Shown here: in pieces, positions 16,142 through 24,580 of the stretch
Layout: every line of letters begins with the position of its first letter
Numbering within the stretch: position 1 is the stretch's first letter
Source of the DNA: M3007 sp044226205
GTDB taxonomy: Bacteria; Bacteroidota; Bacteroidia; Chitinophagales; Saprospiraceae
DNA: 64,000 nt
Assembly: GCA_044226205.1 (NCBI GenBank)
Contig: JBGAHL010000001.1
Location: 124,001-188,000, forward strand
Direction: 5' to 3'
Position numbers and translations under genes: made by a program
The notes under the pieces: generated by a model
Told to the model about the DNA's origin: nothing
What the model saw: the letters and a program-made list of their open reading frames with translations, nothing else
Databases searched by the model: none

Positions 16142-17848
16142 TCAATCGATTTTAAGCACCTCGATTTCCTGCGCCTTCCATTGTACGGCTTTTTCCAGAC
16201 TGTAATGACCGAGCCGGTTGTGGTAATAATACAAAACACGGAAGTTGGAGGAAATGATTTCGCCTTCGCGGGTAAAACCGAGCGGTTTTTCGCGGTGCAG
16301 GGTTCCGAGGTTTTTGACGCCGTCTTTCACCAGTTCGTGAACCGGCAGGTGAATTTGCGGGGCCAGTTTGATTTTACCCTGCTGCTCCATCTGGAACAGT
16401 CTGGTTTGCATCTGCTCCACGACTTCCTCTACGGCCCGCGCGGGGAAAATGTAGTCGTCGGGCGGCAGGCGAAGGATGCCGTAGATGTCGAGTTTGGGGT
16501 TGTCGTGGATGAGCATTTCAAACACGGCAAAGGCGATCAGATGGCTCGAAAGCACCACATTTTCAAGGTGATAGCGTTCGGTAATGCGGTCGGCAAGTAT
16601 TTTGGTGTACTCCTCTTCGCGTTGCCGGTCTTCGTTGATGGCGCCTTTTGAGTAAAAGTATTCGCGGATATCGATTTCGTGACCGAAGCGGTCGAAACTC
16701 CGGCCCTGACCGTCAACAAAATTGCCCAAAACATCCATGGGCCTGCCCACGCTGAGCGTGATATCGTTCGTGGTGGAAAGGAAACGCCAGACGAAGTGGA
16801 ACCAGCTTCTGACACTTTTGCCTTCATCTTTCAGGCGGATATAGTTCTCTTTTCCGGTGCTGCGCAGGTATTGTTCGATCAAAAACGGCGCTTCCAGCAC
16901 GAAGTGATAACCGATAACCATCGGCACCACGAAGATTTTTTTGTCGCTGTCCTTTTCACAAAGCGCGCGTTGGGCCTGAACAGCAGTGCCCAAAAGCCCC
17001 ATTTTCAGTTCGGATTCCAGTGCCCCCGAGCGCGAGCGCGTGCCGCCCGGGAAAAACAGGCTGTTGACGCCGCGCTGAATACTCAGATTGCTCATGGCTT
17101 TGAGCGTCTCCAGGTAAATGGGGTTCTTTTTACGGCGGTCGACCCGATAGGCGCCAAGTCGGTTCATGAAATAGGCAGCCGGCCCGAAATTGTACAAATT
17201 GAGCCCTGCGCCGTAGGAAAAAGAAGGCAAACCCATGATTTGATCCATGGCGTAGCCCACGAGGATGGAGTCGAGGTTGCTGAAGTGCGTCGGAACCACG
17301 ACCACCGTACCGTGCTGAAACAGGTCGCGCACGGTATCTACGTCGCCCACCACATTGAGGCGTTCGTACAACTGACGGCGGCCGCGCCAAAGCCCGCGGA
17401 TACTTTTCGAAACGGCGGCATTGAACAAACGATTGAACAAAACCGTGAGAAAACGAACGGCAAAACGGTGGGTAGTGATCTGGAAAGTGCCGACGATTTC
17501 TTCCGAGTAGCGGTGGATGATTTTTTGCAAAATTTCCTCCGAAGCGGCCTGCGCCTCGTCGTCGTCGCGGTCGAGCGATTTTTTGATCAGCTTTTTGCTG
17601 ATGCGGTTCCAGAACGAGCGTTCGTTCGGCGGGTCAACCTTCCAGGGGTCTTCCTTGATGCGAATACGCTCCTGATAGATGGTTTTGACGATGACGTCCG
17701 ACAAATCGCCGCGGTGTTGTTCGACAAAGCGCCTGAACGTGTACTCATCGATTTCCCGTATAAAGTTCGCGCGGTCTTCGCTGAGCCGGTAAATCGGCCA
17801 GTCTTCGACGTTTTCGATGATGCGCGGGTATGTTTTGACCTGTTTCAC
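16142..17848 (-). CDS. PlsB-like glycerol-3-phosphate/1-acyl-glycerol-3-phosphate acyltransferase
   Basis: 568-residue membrane-associated acyltransferase. The PlsC/PlsB-type core (about 185-340) contains the catalytic HxxxxD motif as THFSNLDS, an Arg-containing motif in GAYRVDRRKKNP and the phosphate-binding motif FFPGGTRSRSG. Large N-terminal (about 180 residues) and C-terminal (about 200 residues) extensions make it PlsB-like in size rather than PlsC-like. It should acylate glycerol-3-phosphate or lysophosphatidate in phospholipid synthesis. The start is a GTG with no better ATG nearby. engB ends 27 bp upstream. Confidence 0.8.
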   Translation of the reverse strand: MKQVKTYPRIIENVEDWPIYRLSEDRANFIREIDEYTFRRFVEQHRGDLSDVIVKTIYQERIRIKEDPWKVDPPNERSFWNRISKKLIKKSLDRDDDEAQAASEEILQKIIHRYSEEIVGTFQITTHRFAVRFLTVLFNRLFNAAVSKSIRGLWRGRRQLYERLNVVGDVDTVRDLFQHGTVVVVPTHFSNLDSILVGYAMDQIMGLPSFSYGAGLNLYNFGPAAYFMNRLGAYRVDRRKKNPIYLETLKAMSNLSIQRGVNSLFFPGGTRSRSGALESELKMGLLGTAVQAQRALCEKDSDKKIFVVPMVIGYHFVLEAPFLIEQYLRSTGKENYIRLKDEGKSVRSWFHFVWRFLSTTNDITLSVGRPMDVLGNFVDGQGRSFDRFGHEIDIREYFYSKGAINEDRQREEEYTKILADRITERYHLENVVLSSHLIAFAVFEMLIHDNPKLDIYGILRLPPDDYIFPARAVEEVVEQMQTRLFQMEQQGKIKLAPQIHLPVHELVKDGVKNLGTLHREKPLGFTREGEIISSNFRVLYYYHNRLGHYSLEKAVQWKAQEIEVLKID

Positions 17849-17875
17849 GGTGCTGACGCGGAGCGATGCCCGGCT

Positions 17876-18472
17876 TTACTGTTGTTTGAGGATGGTTTCG
17901 ATATAATCCAGCAATTCCTGTCTGCCGGTTCGATATTCGGACGAAGTAATAAAATAGGGCGGCAGGTTTTCCCAGGTTTTGGACAATTCCCCTAAAAAAG
18001 CCTGCACGTTTTTTTCCAGATTACCTTTTCCAATGCGGTCGCTTTTGGTAAACACGAGTGCAAACGGCACCCCCTGGCTGCCAAGGCCATTGATAAATTC
18101 CAGGTCGTTGCGGGTAGGCGGAATATTGGAATCGATCAGAACGAAGGCCAGTTGCAGGGTCGGGCGGTTCAGCAGATATCCGCTGATCATGACCGCCAGA
18201 TTTTGCTGTTCCTTTTTCGAGACCCTCGCATAGCCGTAGCCGGGCAAATCGACCAGGTACCAGACCTGGTTGATGAGGAAATAGTTCAGCAGGCGGGTTT
18301 TACCGGGTGTTCCCGAGACTTTTGCCAGCCCTTTGCGGCCCGTAAGCATGTTGATGAGCGATGACTTGCCCACATTCGAGCGGCCGATAAAGGCAAACTC
18401 CGGGAGGCCGTCCTTCGGGCAGAGGGTTTCCTTCGGGTAACTGGCAACAAAATCGGCTCGTGTGATTTCCAT
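17876..18472 (-). CDS. engB: Ribosome biogenesis GTPase EngB (YsxC/YihA)
   Basis: 198-residue GTPase from the ATG at 18472; an upstream in-frame ATG would add 44 residues that include the promoter element. G1 is FIGRSNVGKSSLIN, G2 lies in SGTPGKTRLLN, G3 is VDLPGYGYARV and G4 is VFTKSDR, all typical of EngB. The protein is needed for late assembly of the 50S subunit in most bacteria. A perfect TAnnTTTG element lies only 10 bases before the ATG, so the leader is very short. It is followed on the same strand by the PlsB-like acyltransferase. Confidence 0.95.
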   Translation of the reverse strand: MEITRADFVASYPKETLCPKDGLPEFAFIGRSNVGKSSLINMLTGRKGLAKVSGTPGKTRLLNYFLINQVWYLVDLPGYGYARVSKKEQQNLAVMISGYLLNRPTLQLAFVLIDSNIPPTRNDLEFINGLGSQGVPFALVFTKSDRIGKGNLEKNVQAFLGELSKTWENLPPYFITSSEYRTGRQELLDYIETILKQQ

Positions 18473-18482
18473 AAAAAGCGGG

Positions 18483-18490
18483 CAAAAGTA
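18483..18490 (-). promoter_or_regulatory. Candidate -7 element of engB
   Basis: The minus strand reads TACTTTTG (TAnnTTTG), 10 bases before the engB ATG, with TTAG about 19 bases further upstream as a weak -33 element. Confidence 0.45.
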
Positions 18491-18618
18491 CACATTCTGG
18501 CCGTGCTTGCTAAGACAGAGTACACAAGCGAATTGTTTTAAAGCTAGGTTAAAACATCTTGCGCAGCCACGACGGCCAGAAGGCGGGCGTTTTTCCAGTA
18601 TCAAAACCTTGTAGTCGT

Positions 18619-19239
18619 ATGAAAAATCTGATTTTAGTTGCTTTGCTCATGCTCGCATGCACCCACGCTGCCCAGGCGCAATTTTCCTTTGGCATCAAAG
18701 GCGGCGTCAATACCCAACTTAAAAAGCCCGACGATATTCAGGTGCTTGCCGACACCTCCTTCAATTTCGGCGTGAAAGACTTCAAATTCGGTACGCAGTT
18801 CGGCGCCTATTTCCGTTTTGGAGAAAAGGTCTTTTTGCAGCCGGAGGTCATGTTCAATTCCAACCGCACGGATTACAAAATCAAGGAAACCAGCCTCGGC
18901 GAAATTGTCAAAAACGAGAAATACCAGTACCTCGATTTCCCGATTCTGGTCGGTTTTACGGCAGGCCCGGTGCGTGTCAGCGGCGGCCCGGTGGGGCATT
19001 ATTTTTTGAGTAGCAAATCGGAACTTACCGATTTTGAAGGCTATTCTGCGCGATTCAAACAGTTCACCTGGGGCTGGCAGGCAGGGCTTACTTTCGGCAC
19101 GGGCCCGGTTTCCGTCGATGCCCGCTACGAAGGCAATTTCAACAAGGCCGGCGACCACGTCAACTTTTTCGGCCAACCCTACCATTTCAGCAACACGCCC
19201 GCCCGTTTGATCATCGGGCTGAATATCCGCATCTTTTAG
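18619..19239 (+). CDS. Outer-membrane beta-barrel protein (porin family, PorT-like)
   Basis: 206 residues from ATG 18619, where a signal peptide starts (MKNLILVALLMLACTHAAQA). The mature part has alternating hydrophobic residues and repeated glycine/aromatic strands, beginning FSFGIKGGVN and ending LIIGLNIRIF with the C-terminal aromatic residue common to outer-membrane barrels. This is the OMP_b-brl small barrel family that is common in Bacteroidota. The likely fold is an eight- to ten-stranded barrel; the function is unknown. It is divergent from engB and stands alone. Confidence 0.8.
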   Translation: MKNLILVALLMLACTHAAQAQFSFGIKGGVNTQLKKPDDIQVLADTSFNFGVKDFKFGTQFGAYFRFGEKVFLQPEVMFNSNRTDYKIKETSLGEIVKNEKYQYLDFPILVGFTAGPVRVSGGPVGHYFLSSKSELTDFEGYSARFKQFTWGWQAGLTFGTGPVSVDARYEGNFNKAGDHVNFFGQPYHFSNTPARLIIGLNIRIF

Positions 19240-19358
19240 GGCGGCTGTTTAAAGTGGAAAACCGGGAGAAAGTTGTATTTTTCGGACCAAATCACGCTTG
19301 TTTGTCCGTTTTACATCCTGCTGCTTGAATTTCTCCCTGACCACGGAAAACAACTGTC

Positions 19359-21458
19359 ATGCCTTCAATTGCTGCCCTGCTGAGTGCTGCCCGGCGACGT
19401 TCATTTGTCGGCCGGGACAACGAGATCCGGTTGTTTGAAAGCCTTTTGAAAAGCCCAAACCCGGAATACGTGCTGGTCCATATCCACGGACCCGGCGGTC
19501 AGGGCAAGACTACGCTTGCCAAACACCTCGCAGATATCTGCATCGAACACGGCGCGCATCAATTGCTCATCGATGCCCGTGAAATAGAACCGCACCCGAT
19601 TGCTTTTCTGGAAAGCGTGAAAACCGCGCTCGGAAAGGCAATCGGTTCGGCGGGCAATCCCGACTCGAATGTTTTCGAAGACCTAGGTCGTTTGAGCGGA
19701 CGCACCGTCCTGTTTATTGATACGTTTGAAAAAATCGCCCCGCTCGACGACTGGATTCGCGTCGATTTTTTGCCTCAATTGCCCTCCAATGTCCTGACCG
19801 TCATAACCAGCCGCAACGCCCCGGGCCTGTCGTGGACCACCGACGCCGGCTGGAGAATGCTGATGCGAACGGTCCAGTTGCGCAATTTCACGCCTTCCGA
19901 AAGCGAGACCTACCTGCGTCAGCGCAATCTGCCGGAAGACAAGATCCGGCCGATCATCGAGTTTACCCACGGCCATCCGCTGGCTATTTCGGTGGTAGCC
20001 GATATCTATGAGCAGTATCCGGATAAAAATTTCAGCCCCGACCAGTCGCCCGACCTGATCCGCACCCTGTTGCAGTTGTTTGTTCGGCAGGTACCGAGTC
20101 CGATGCACCGCGCGGCGCTGGAAGTTTGCGCACTGGTGAATTTGCTGACCGAATCGCTTCTGGCCGATGTCATGGGCGTGGAAGATGTCAGCGAGTTGTT
20201 CAACTGGCTTTGCGGCCTTTCTTTTATTTCAATCGGAAAGGAAGGTATTTATCCGCACGATATTGCACGGGAAGCCCTTTGCGCCGACCTGCGCTGGCGG
20301 CATCCCGACTGGTACGCGGAATTGCACAACCGTATTCGCCACTACTATCACCGCAAACTCCGCGAAACGACCGGCGAGGGCCAGCGCAAGGTGTTGTTCG
20401 ACCTGCTCTACCTGCACCGGCTGAATGCCGTGGTGAAACCCTTCTTTGATTGGCAGGAAAGCGGCAGTTTTTGGGTCGATATTGCCCAGGAAGCCGACAT
20501 GCCGGCGCTGCGCGACATGGTTCGCCGGCACGAGGACGCCGGCAGTCTGATGGCGTTCGACTTTTGGGCGAAACATCCAGCGGGCCAGATTTGGGTTTGG
20601 CGCGACGGGGCGCGGCAGGCCAATGCTTTCGTCTTGAAAATCAACCTGCATGAGATAAACGCTGACGAGGTGAAAGATCCTATCGTTCAGCAACTGCTCG
20701 TTTATCAGAAAAAACATCTGCCTTTGCGGCAGGGCGAGCAAATGGTCGCATTTCGGTTTTGGATGGCCGGTGAAACGCACCAGAACATTTCTCCCCTGCA
20801 AAGCAGCATGTTCCTGACCATCGTGCAATATTATTTCACCCCCGGCCTGGCTGTGAGTATGCTGTCGGTCTCGCAGCCGGAATTCTGGAAACCGGGCTTC
20901 AATTATGCGGATCTCCATCATCTGACCGAGCTGGACTACTCCGTCAACAGCATGACTTTTGGCTGGTACATGCACGACTGGCGGGTCAGACCGCCTCTTG
21001 CCTGGCTCGAACTGCTGGGCAAACGGGAAATCGATGCGGAAGCAGCCGCTGGCCTCGAAACGATAGAAGCCCCCCCGCCCTCGATCCTGGTGCTGAGTGA
21101 GGAGGAATTTGGCGAGAGTTTGTCCGACGCCTTGAAAAACCTCCACAACAACAATCAATTACAACAAAATCCGCTGCTAAGGGCCAAACTGGTCGTGCAG
21201 GAGGCGGGTGAGGACGCCCCCGACGCCCGACGCATCGCCGTGTTGAAAGAGAAAATTCTCACCCTTTTGAAAGACATCGAGGCTTCGCCGGTGGATGGCA
21301 AGTACCATCGGGTGCTGTACCGCACCTTTGTAAATCCGGTAGGCAGCCAGGAAAAAACGGCTGATTTCCTGAACATGTCGTTCAGCACCTACCGGCGATA
21401 CTTGCAGGCAGGCGTGCAGCGAATGGTCGAACTGATGTGGGCCAGGGAATTGTCGTAG
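19359..21458 (+). CDS. STAND-type ATPase with uncharacterised middle region and C-terminal helix-turn-helix
   Basis: 699 residues, no signal peptide. The N-terminal 280 residues form a STAND/AAA NTPase: FVGRDNEI at 16-23, Walker A GPGGQGKTT at 44-52, Walker B VLFIDTFE with Asp121, a VITSRNAPG sensor near 150 and a GHPLA motif near 206, the order seen in NB-ARC/MalT-like signalling ATPases. A winged-helix-like region follows. Residues about 370-560 are unassigned and recall, from memory, an acetyltransferase-like region in actinobacterial relatives. The C-terminus (about 655-695, EKTADFLNMSFSTYRRYLQA) looks like a helix-turn-helix. It may be a ligand-controlled transcriptional switch. There is no partner gene in operon, and its stop lies 10 bases from that of lpdA on the other strand. 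Confidence 0.7.
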   Translation: MPSIAALLSAARRRSFVGRDNEIRLFESLLKSPNPEYVLVHIHGPGGQGKTTLAKHLADICIEHGAHQLLIDAREIEPHPIAFLESVKTALGKAIGSAGNPDSNVFEDLGRLSGRTVLFIDTFEKIAPLDDWIRVDFLPQLPSNVLTVITSRNAPGLSWTTDAGWRMLMRTVQLRNFTPSESETYLRQRNLPEDKIRPIIEFTHGHPLAISVVADIYEQYPDKNFSPDQSPDLIRTLLQLFVRQVPSPMHRAALEVCALVNLLTESLLADVMGVEDVSELFNWLCGLSFISIGKEGIYPHDIAREALCADLRWRHPDWYAELHNRIRHYYHRKLRETTGEGQRKVLFDLLYLHRLNAVVKPFFDWQESGSFWVDIAQEADMPALRDMVRRHEDAGSLMAFDFWAKHPAGQIWVWRDGARQANAFVLKINLHEINADEVKDPIVQQLLVYQKKHLPLRQGEQMVAFRFWMAGETHQNISPLQSSMFLTIVQYYFTPGLAVSMLSVSQPEFWKPGFNYADLHHLTELDYSVNSMTFGWYMHDWRVRPPLAWLELLGKREIDAEAAAGLETIEAPPPSILVLSEEEFGESLSDALKNLHNNNQLQQNPLLRAKLVVQEAGEDAPDARRIAVLKEKILTLLKDIEASPVDGKYHRVLYRTFVNPVGSQEKTADFLNMSFSTYRRYLQAGVQRMVELMWARELS

Positions 21459-21468
21459 GCCGTTTCCG

Positions 21469-22866
21469 TTACAGGTGAATCACCTCGCCGTAAGCCGCGG
21501 CTGCCGCTTCCATAATGGCTTCGCTCATGGTCGGGTGCGGGTGTACGGATTTGATGATTTCATGACCTGTCGTCTCCAGTTTGCGCGCCACGACCACTTC
21601 TGCGATCATCTCCGTCACATTGTAACCGATCATGTGTGCACCGAGCCATTCGCCGTATTTTTTGTCAAAAATAACCTTGACAAAACCTTCGGGATGGCCT
21701 GCTGCCTTTGCTTTGCCGGAAGCGGTGAAGGGGAATTTCCCGACCAGTACTTCGTAGCCGGCGTCTTTGGCCGACTGTTCCGTGTGGCCAACAGAGGCGA
21801 TTTCGGGCGTGCAGTAGGTGCAGCCGGGGATATTGTTGTAGTCGATGGGCTCGGGGTGATGCCCTGCAATGGCTTCGACGCAGGTGATACCCTCTGCGCT
21901 GGCGACGTGCGCCAGGGCTTGCGTAGCCAATACGTCGCCGATCGCGTACACGCCCGGCACGTTGGTGCGGTAGTACTCGTCCACTTTGATGTAGCCGCGG
22001 TCGGTTGTGATGCCCAGTGTGTCCAGGCCGATATTTTCAGTATTGGGCGTCACGCCGGCGGCGCTCAGCACGACATCGCAGAGGATGGTTTCGGTTTTGC
22101 CGTCCTTGCGGCTTTTGACCAGCACCTTGATTTCCTTGCCGGAAGTATCGACCGATTCGACGGCCCAGCCGCCGTACACTTTGATGCCTTTTTTGGTAAA
22201 ATTCTTGGTCAGTTCCTTCGACACGTCGGGGTCTTCGCGCGGCACCAGGCCTTGTTCCATAAATTCAACGATGCTCACCTCCGTGCCCATGGCGTGATAA
22301 AAATAGCCGAATTCAACGCCGATTGCGCCGGCGCCGACGACCACCATTCGTTTGGGCTGCGTTTCGAGCGACATCGCCTTGCGGTAGTCGATGACTTTCT
22401 GGCCGTCGATTTTGAGGTTGGGCAGTTCCTTGGCGCGACCGCCGGTAGCTACGATGATGTGTTTGGCCGTGTATTCCGCAACCTTTCCTTCCGCGTCGGT
22501 AACCGACACTTTCGGGCCTGCGACCAGTTTGGCATTGCCCATGATCACGGTGATCTTGTTCTTTTTCATCAAAAACTGAACGCCCTTGCTCATGCCTTCG
22601 GCAACGCCCCGGCTGCGCTTGACCACCGCTCCAAAATCCGCCTCTGCTTTGTCGACTTTGATCCCGAAGTCCTCCGCGTGATGCAGATAATCGAACACCT
22701 GCGCACTTTTCAGCAGCGCTTTGGTGGGGATGCAACCCCAGTTGAGGCAAATGCCGCCCAGGTTTTCCCGTTCGATAATAGCCGTGTTAAGGCCGAGTTG
22801 CGAAGCGCGAATCGCGGCGACATAACCGCCGGGACCAGAACCAATGACAATCAGATCAAAATTCAT
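21469..22866 (-). CDS. lpdA: Dihydrolipoyl dehydrogenase
   Basis: 465-residue flavoprotein (E3) that reoxidises dihydrolipoamide of 2-oxoacid dehydrogenase complexes or the glycine cleavage system with NAD+. The start ATG at 22866 puts the FAD loop VIGSGPGGYVAAIRA at residue 7; an upstream ATG adds 19 residues of no family character. The redox-active pair is Cys40 and Cys45 (GGICLNWGCIPTK), the NAD loop is VVGAGAIGVEFG, and the C-terminal dimer-interface His is in HPHPTMSE. Length is standard. No E1 or E2 gene lies beside it, as is usual for a shared E3. A TAnnTTTG element lies 75 bp upstream. Confidence 0.95.
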   Translation of the reverse strand: MNFDLIVIGSGPGGYVAAIRASQLGLNTAIIERENLGGICLNWGCIPTKALLKSAQVFDYLHHAEDFGIKVDKAEADFGAVVKRSRGVAEGMSKGVQFLMKKNKITVIMGNAKLVAGPKVSVTDAEGKVAEYTAKHIIVATGGRAKELPNLKIDGQKVIDYRKAMSLETQPKRMVVVGAGAIGVEFGYFYHAMGTEVSIVEFMEQGLVPREDPDVSKELTKNFTKKGIKVYGGWAVESVDTSGKEIKVLVKSRKDGKTETILCDVVLSAAGVTPNTENIGLDTLGITTDRGYIKVDEYYRTNVPGVYAIGDVLATQALAHVASAEGITCVEAIAGHHPEPIDYNNIPGCTYCTPEIASVGHTEQSAKDAGYEVLVGKFPFTASGKAKAAGHPEGFVKVIFDKKYGEWLGAHMIGYNVTEMIAEVVVARKLETTGHEIIKSVHPHPTMSEAIMEAAAAAYGEVIHL

Positions 22867-22941
22867 ATTCAAGCGAATGATGGTTAGCGTAATTCGGGCC
22901 CGAAAAAAGCCCTGACAATTCAAAATTTGGAATCAGCCGTG

Positions 22942-22949
22942 CAAAGGTA
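22942..22949 (-). promoter_or_regulatory. Candidate -7 element of lpdA
   Basis: The minus strand reads TACCTTTG (TAnnTTTG), about 75 bases before the lpdA ATG at 22866. No clear -33 TTG is seen. Confidence 0.4.
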
Positions 22950-23046
22950 GGCTTTGCGCCGAAGTTATTTGGAAAAAACAGGCAAAAGCAGAATGATCGT
23001 GTTGAATAAAGGTGACTGTTCCCTCGCCTTCTGCGCGTGATTTTTA

Positions 23047-23099
23047 CCGCGAAGGCGCGGAGGCGCGAAGTGTTCGCGAATTTCTCCGCGTCTTCGCGG
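23047..23099. repeat. GC-rich palindromic intergenic element
   Basis: The 16-mer CCGCGAAGGCGCGGAG (23047-23062) is repeated in inverted form at 23084-23099 with one mismatch, and the interval holds a smaller palindrome CGCGAA-GTG-TTCGCG. It lies in the 255-bp gap between the MFS gene end (23122) and lpdA. Comparable GCGAAG/GCGGAG palindromes are scattered between genes in many environmental bacterial genomes. There is no T-run, so it is not a typical terminator, though it sits where MFS transcription should end. Confidence 0.7.
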
Positions 23100-23121
23100 C
23101 GAAACCCGGACTCCGCGACTT

Positions 23122-24369
23122 TTAAATATCCTCCACGTAGTCCAGATCGGCATCGAATGTCTCTTTCATACCGATGAGGGCCAGAAAAGCGATGCCCAGG
23201 CAGACCGTTCCGACGAGGTAGGAAGCGGTAATCACACTGCCCGTAACGGCCGCGCTTTTCAGGTATTTGAACGATTCGTTGATCGGCACCTGCATGCCCC
23301 GGGCAAAATTGGGCACTGAGGTCGCCACCGTAGAACGCAGGTTGGTGCCGAACTGTTCGGCGCCGATGGTCACGAAGATCACCCAGAAACCGACAGAAAT
23401 GCCGAGGAAAAAATGCGTCAGGTAAAAAGCGGTGTTGCTGGAAAAGGGCATCCACAGGTAAAAAGCGACCGCCACCACGTCGAGCAGAAGAAAAAGCCAC
23501 ATCACCTTCAGGCGGCTTCGCAGGGCCTGGCTGAGCAAACCCGAGGCGATGTCGCCCAGAATCAGGCCGGTGTAGCAGGCGGCGATGGCATTGCCGGCCG
23601 TGATGCCGGTCAGACCTTTGACTTTGCCAAATTCCGGCGCAAAAAACACCAGAATGCCTACGACAAACCAGGTTGAAGTGCCGATGAAAATGCAGCGCAA
23701 AAAACGAACAGCGCGATCCCAACTGGTAAAAAGCGCCAGAAAATTGCCCCGGCTAACGTGTGTCTCCTGTCTGATTCGGTTGAAAATACCCGACTCCGAA
23801 ACGCTGATGCGCAGCAGCAAAAGCAAAATGCCCAAAGCTCCGCCGATGAAATAGCAGGTCCGCCAGGGAAAAGCCACCTCGATCACCCAAGCCAGCAAGG
23901 CGCCCGACAAGCCGATTGCAGCCACCAAAGTGGTGCCGTAGCCGCGTTTTTCTTTCGGAAGCACCTCCGCCACCAGGGTGATCCCGGCGCCCAGTTCGCC
24001 GGCGAGACCGACGCCCGCAATAAACCGAAACAGCGCGTAATCGGCGTAACCGCTGACGAAACCATTGAGAATATTGGCCAGCGAATACATGGCGATGGAA
24101 AAATAAAGCACCTTGACCCGCCCGCGCTTGTCGCCCAGCACGCCCCACAAAATGCCGCCGATGAGCAGGCCGAACATTTGCCAGTTTTGCAGTGAAAGGC
24201 CAATGTCGAACGCCTGTTCGGCCGAAAAACCGAGCGAGAGCAGGCTTTTCTGCCGGACAAACCCGAACAGCAACAAATCGTAGATGTCGACAAAGTAACC
24301 CAGGGCAGCTACGATCACCGCGGCATTCAGCAGGCGGTAGGAGGAAGAAGATTCGGGAGCATCCAGCAT
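23122..24369 (-). CDS. Major facilitator superfamily transporter (metabolite:H+ symporter type)
   Basis: 415 residues from ATG 24369; the longer in-frame ORF would add 46 polar residues. About 12 membrane spans are evident. The MFS signature between spans 2 and 3 reads GVLGDKRGRVKVL, and the RFIAGVGLAGELGAGITLVAE segment is the sugar-transporter-like motif of span 4. The general form is that of the metabolite:H+ symporter / sialic-acid-transporter-like subgroup. The substrate is unknown: no catabolic genes lie next to it. A CAAATTTG, one base off the -7 consensus, lies 4 bases upstream of the ATG. Confidence 0.85.
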   Translation of the reverse strand: MLDAPESSSSYRLLNAAVIVAALGYFVDIYDLLLFGFVRQKSLLSLGFSAEQAFDIGLSLQNWQMFGLLIGGILWGVLGDKRGRVKVLYFSIAMYSLANILNGFVSGYADYALFRFIAGVGLAGELGAGITLVAEVLPKEKRGYGTTLVAAIGLSGALLAWVIEVAFPWRTCYFIGGALGILLLLLRISVSESGIFNRIRQETHVSRGNFLALFTSWDRAVRFLRCIFIGTSTWFVVGILVFFAPEFGKVKGLTGITAGNAIAACYTGLILGDIASGLLSQALRSRLKVMWLFLLLDVVAVAFYLWMPFSSNTAFYLTHFFLGISVGFWVIFVTIGAEQFGTNLRSTVATSVPNFARGMQVPINESFKYLKSAAVTGSVITASYLVGTVCLGIAFLALIGMKETFDADLDYVEDI

Positions 24370-24509
24370 GTGGCAAATTTGAAGGGGAAATATCAGGCGA
24401 TTTTGTTCAAAAGCGCCGTGATTTTTTTTCAGATTTTTTCGCTGCTTGCCAGTTTTGGGCAATTCATATTCTTTTGGTCCGGTGGCGCAAAACCGAAAAG
24501 CAACCATTC

Positions 24510-24550
24510 TGTTTAACTAATCACCTTACAAGCATCCAATTAGTTAAACA
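24510..24550. promoter_or_regulatory. 12-bp perfect inverted repeat upstream of the fasciclin gene
   Basis: TGTTTAACTAAT (24510-24521) and its exact reverse complement (24539-24550) are separated by 17 bases and end 30 bp before the fasciclin start codon. The arms are AT-rich in a GC-rich context, and their centres are 29 bp apart, close to three helical turns. It is a good candidate operator for a dimeric regulator, or a leader hairpin. It also lies upstream of the divergent MFS gene. Confidence 0.55.
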
Positions 24551-24580
24551 AAATTTCTTAAACCAGACAATCTCCACACC

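Noticed and set aside
19359..21458. Phage-defence STAND (Avs-like) system
   Set aside because: No effector nuclease, protease or TIR domain is fused to it or adjacent, and the neighbours are housekeeping genes. The defence label would be a guess.
23041..23121. Terminator for the MFS gene
   Set aside because: The palindrome has no T-run on the minus strand. It was annotated as a repeat.
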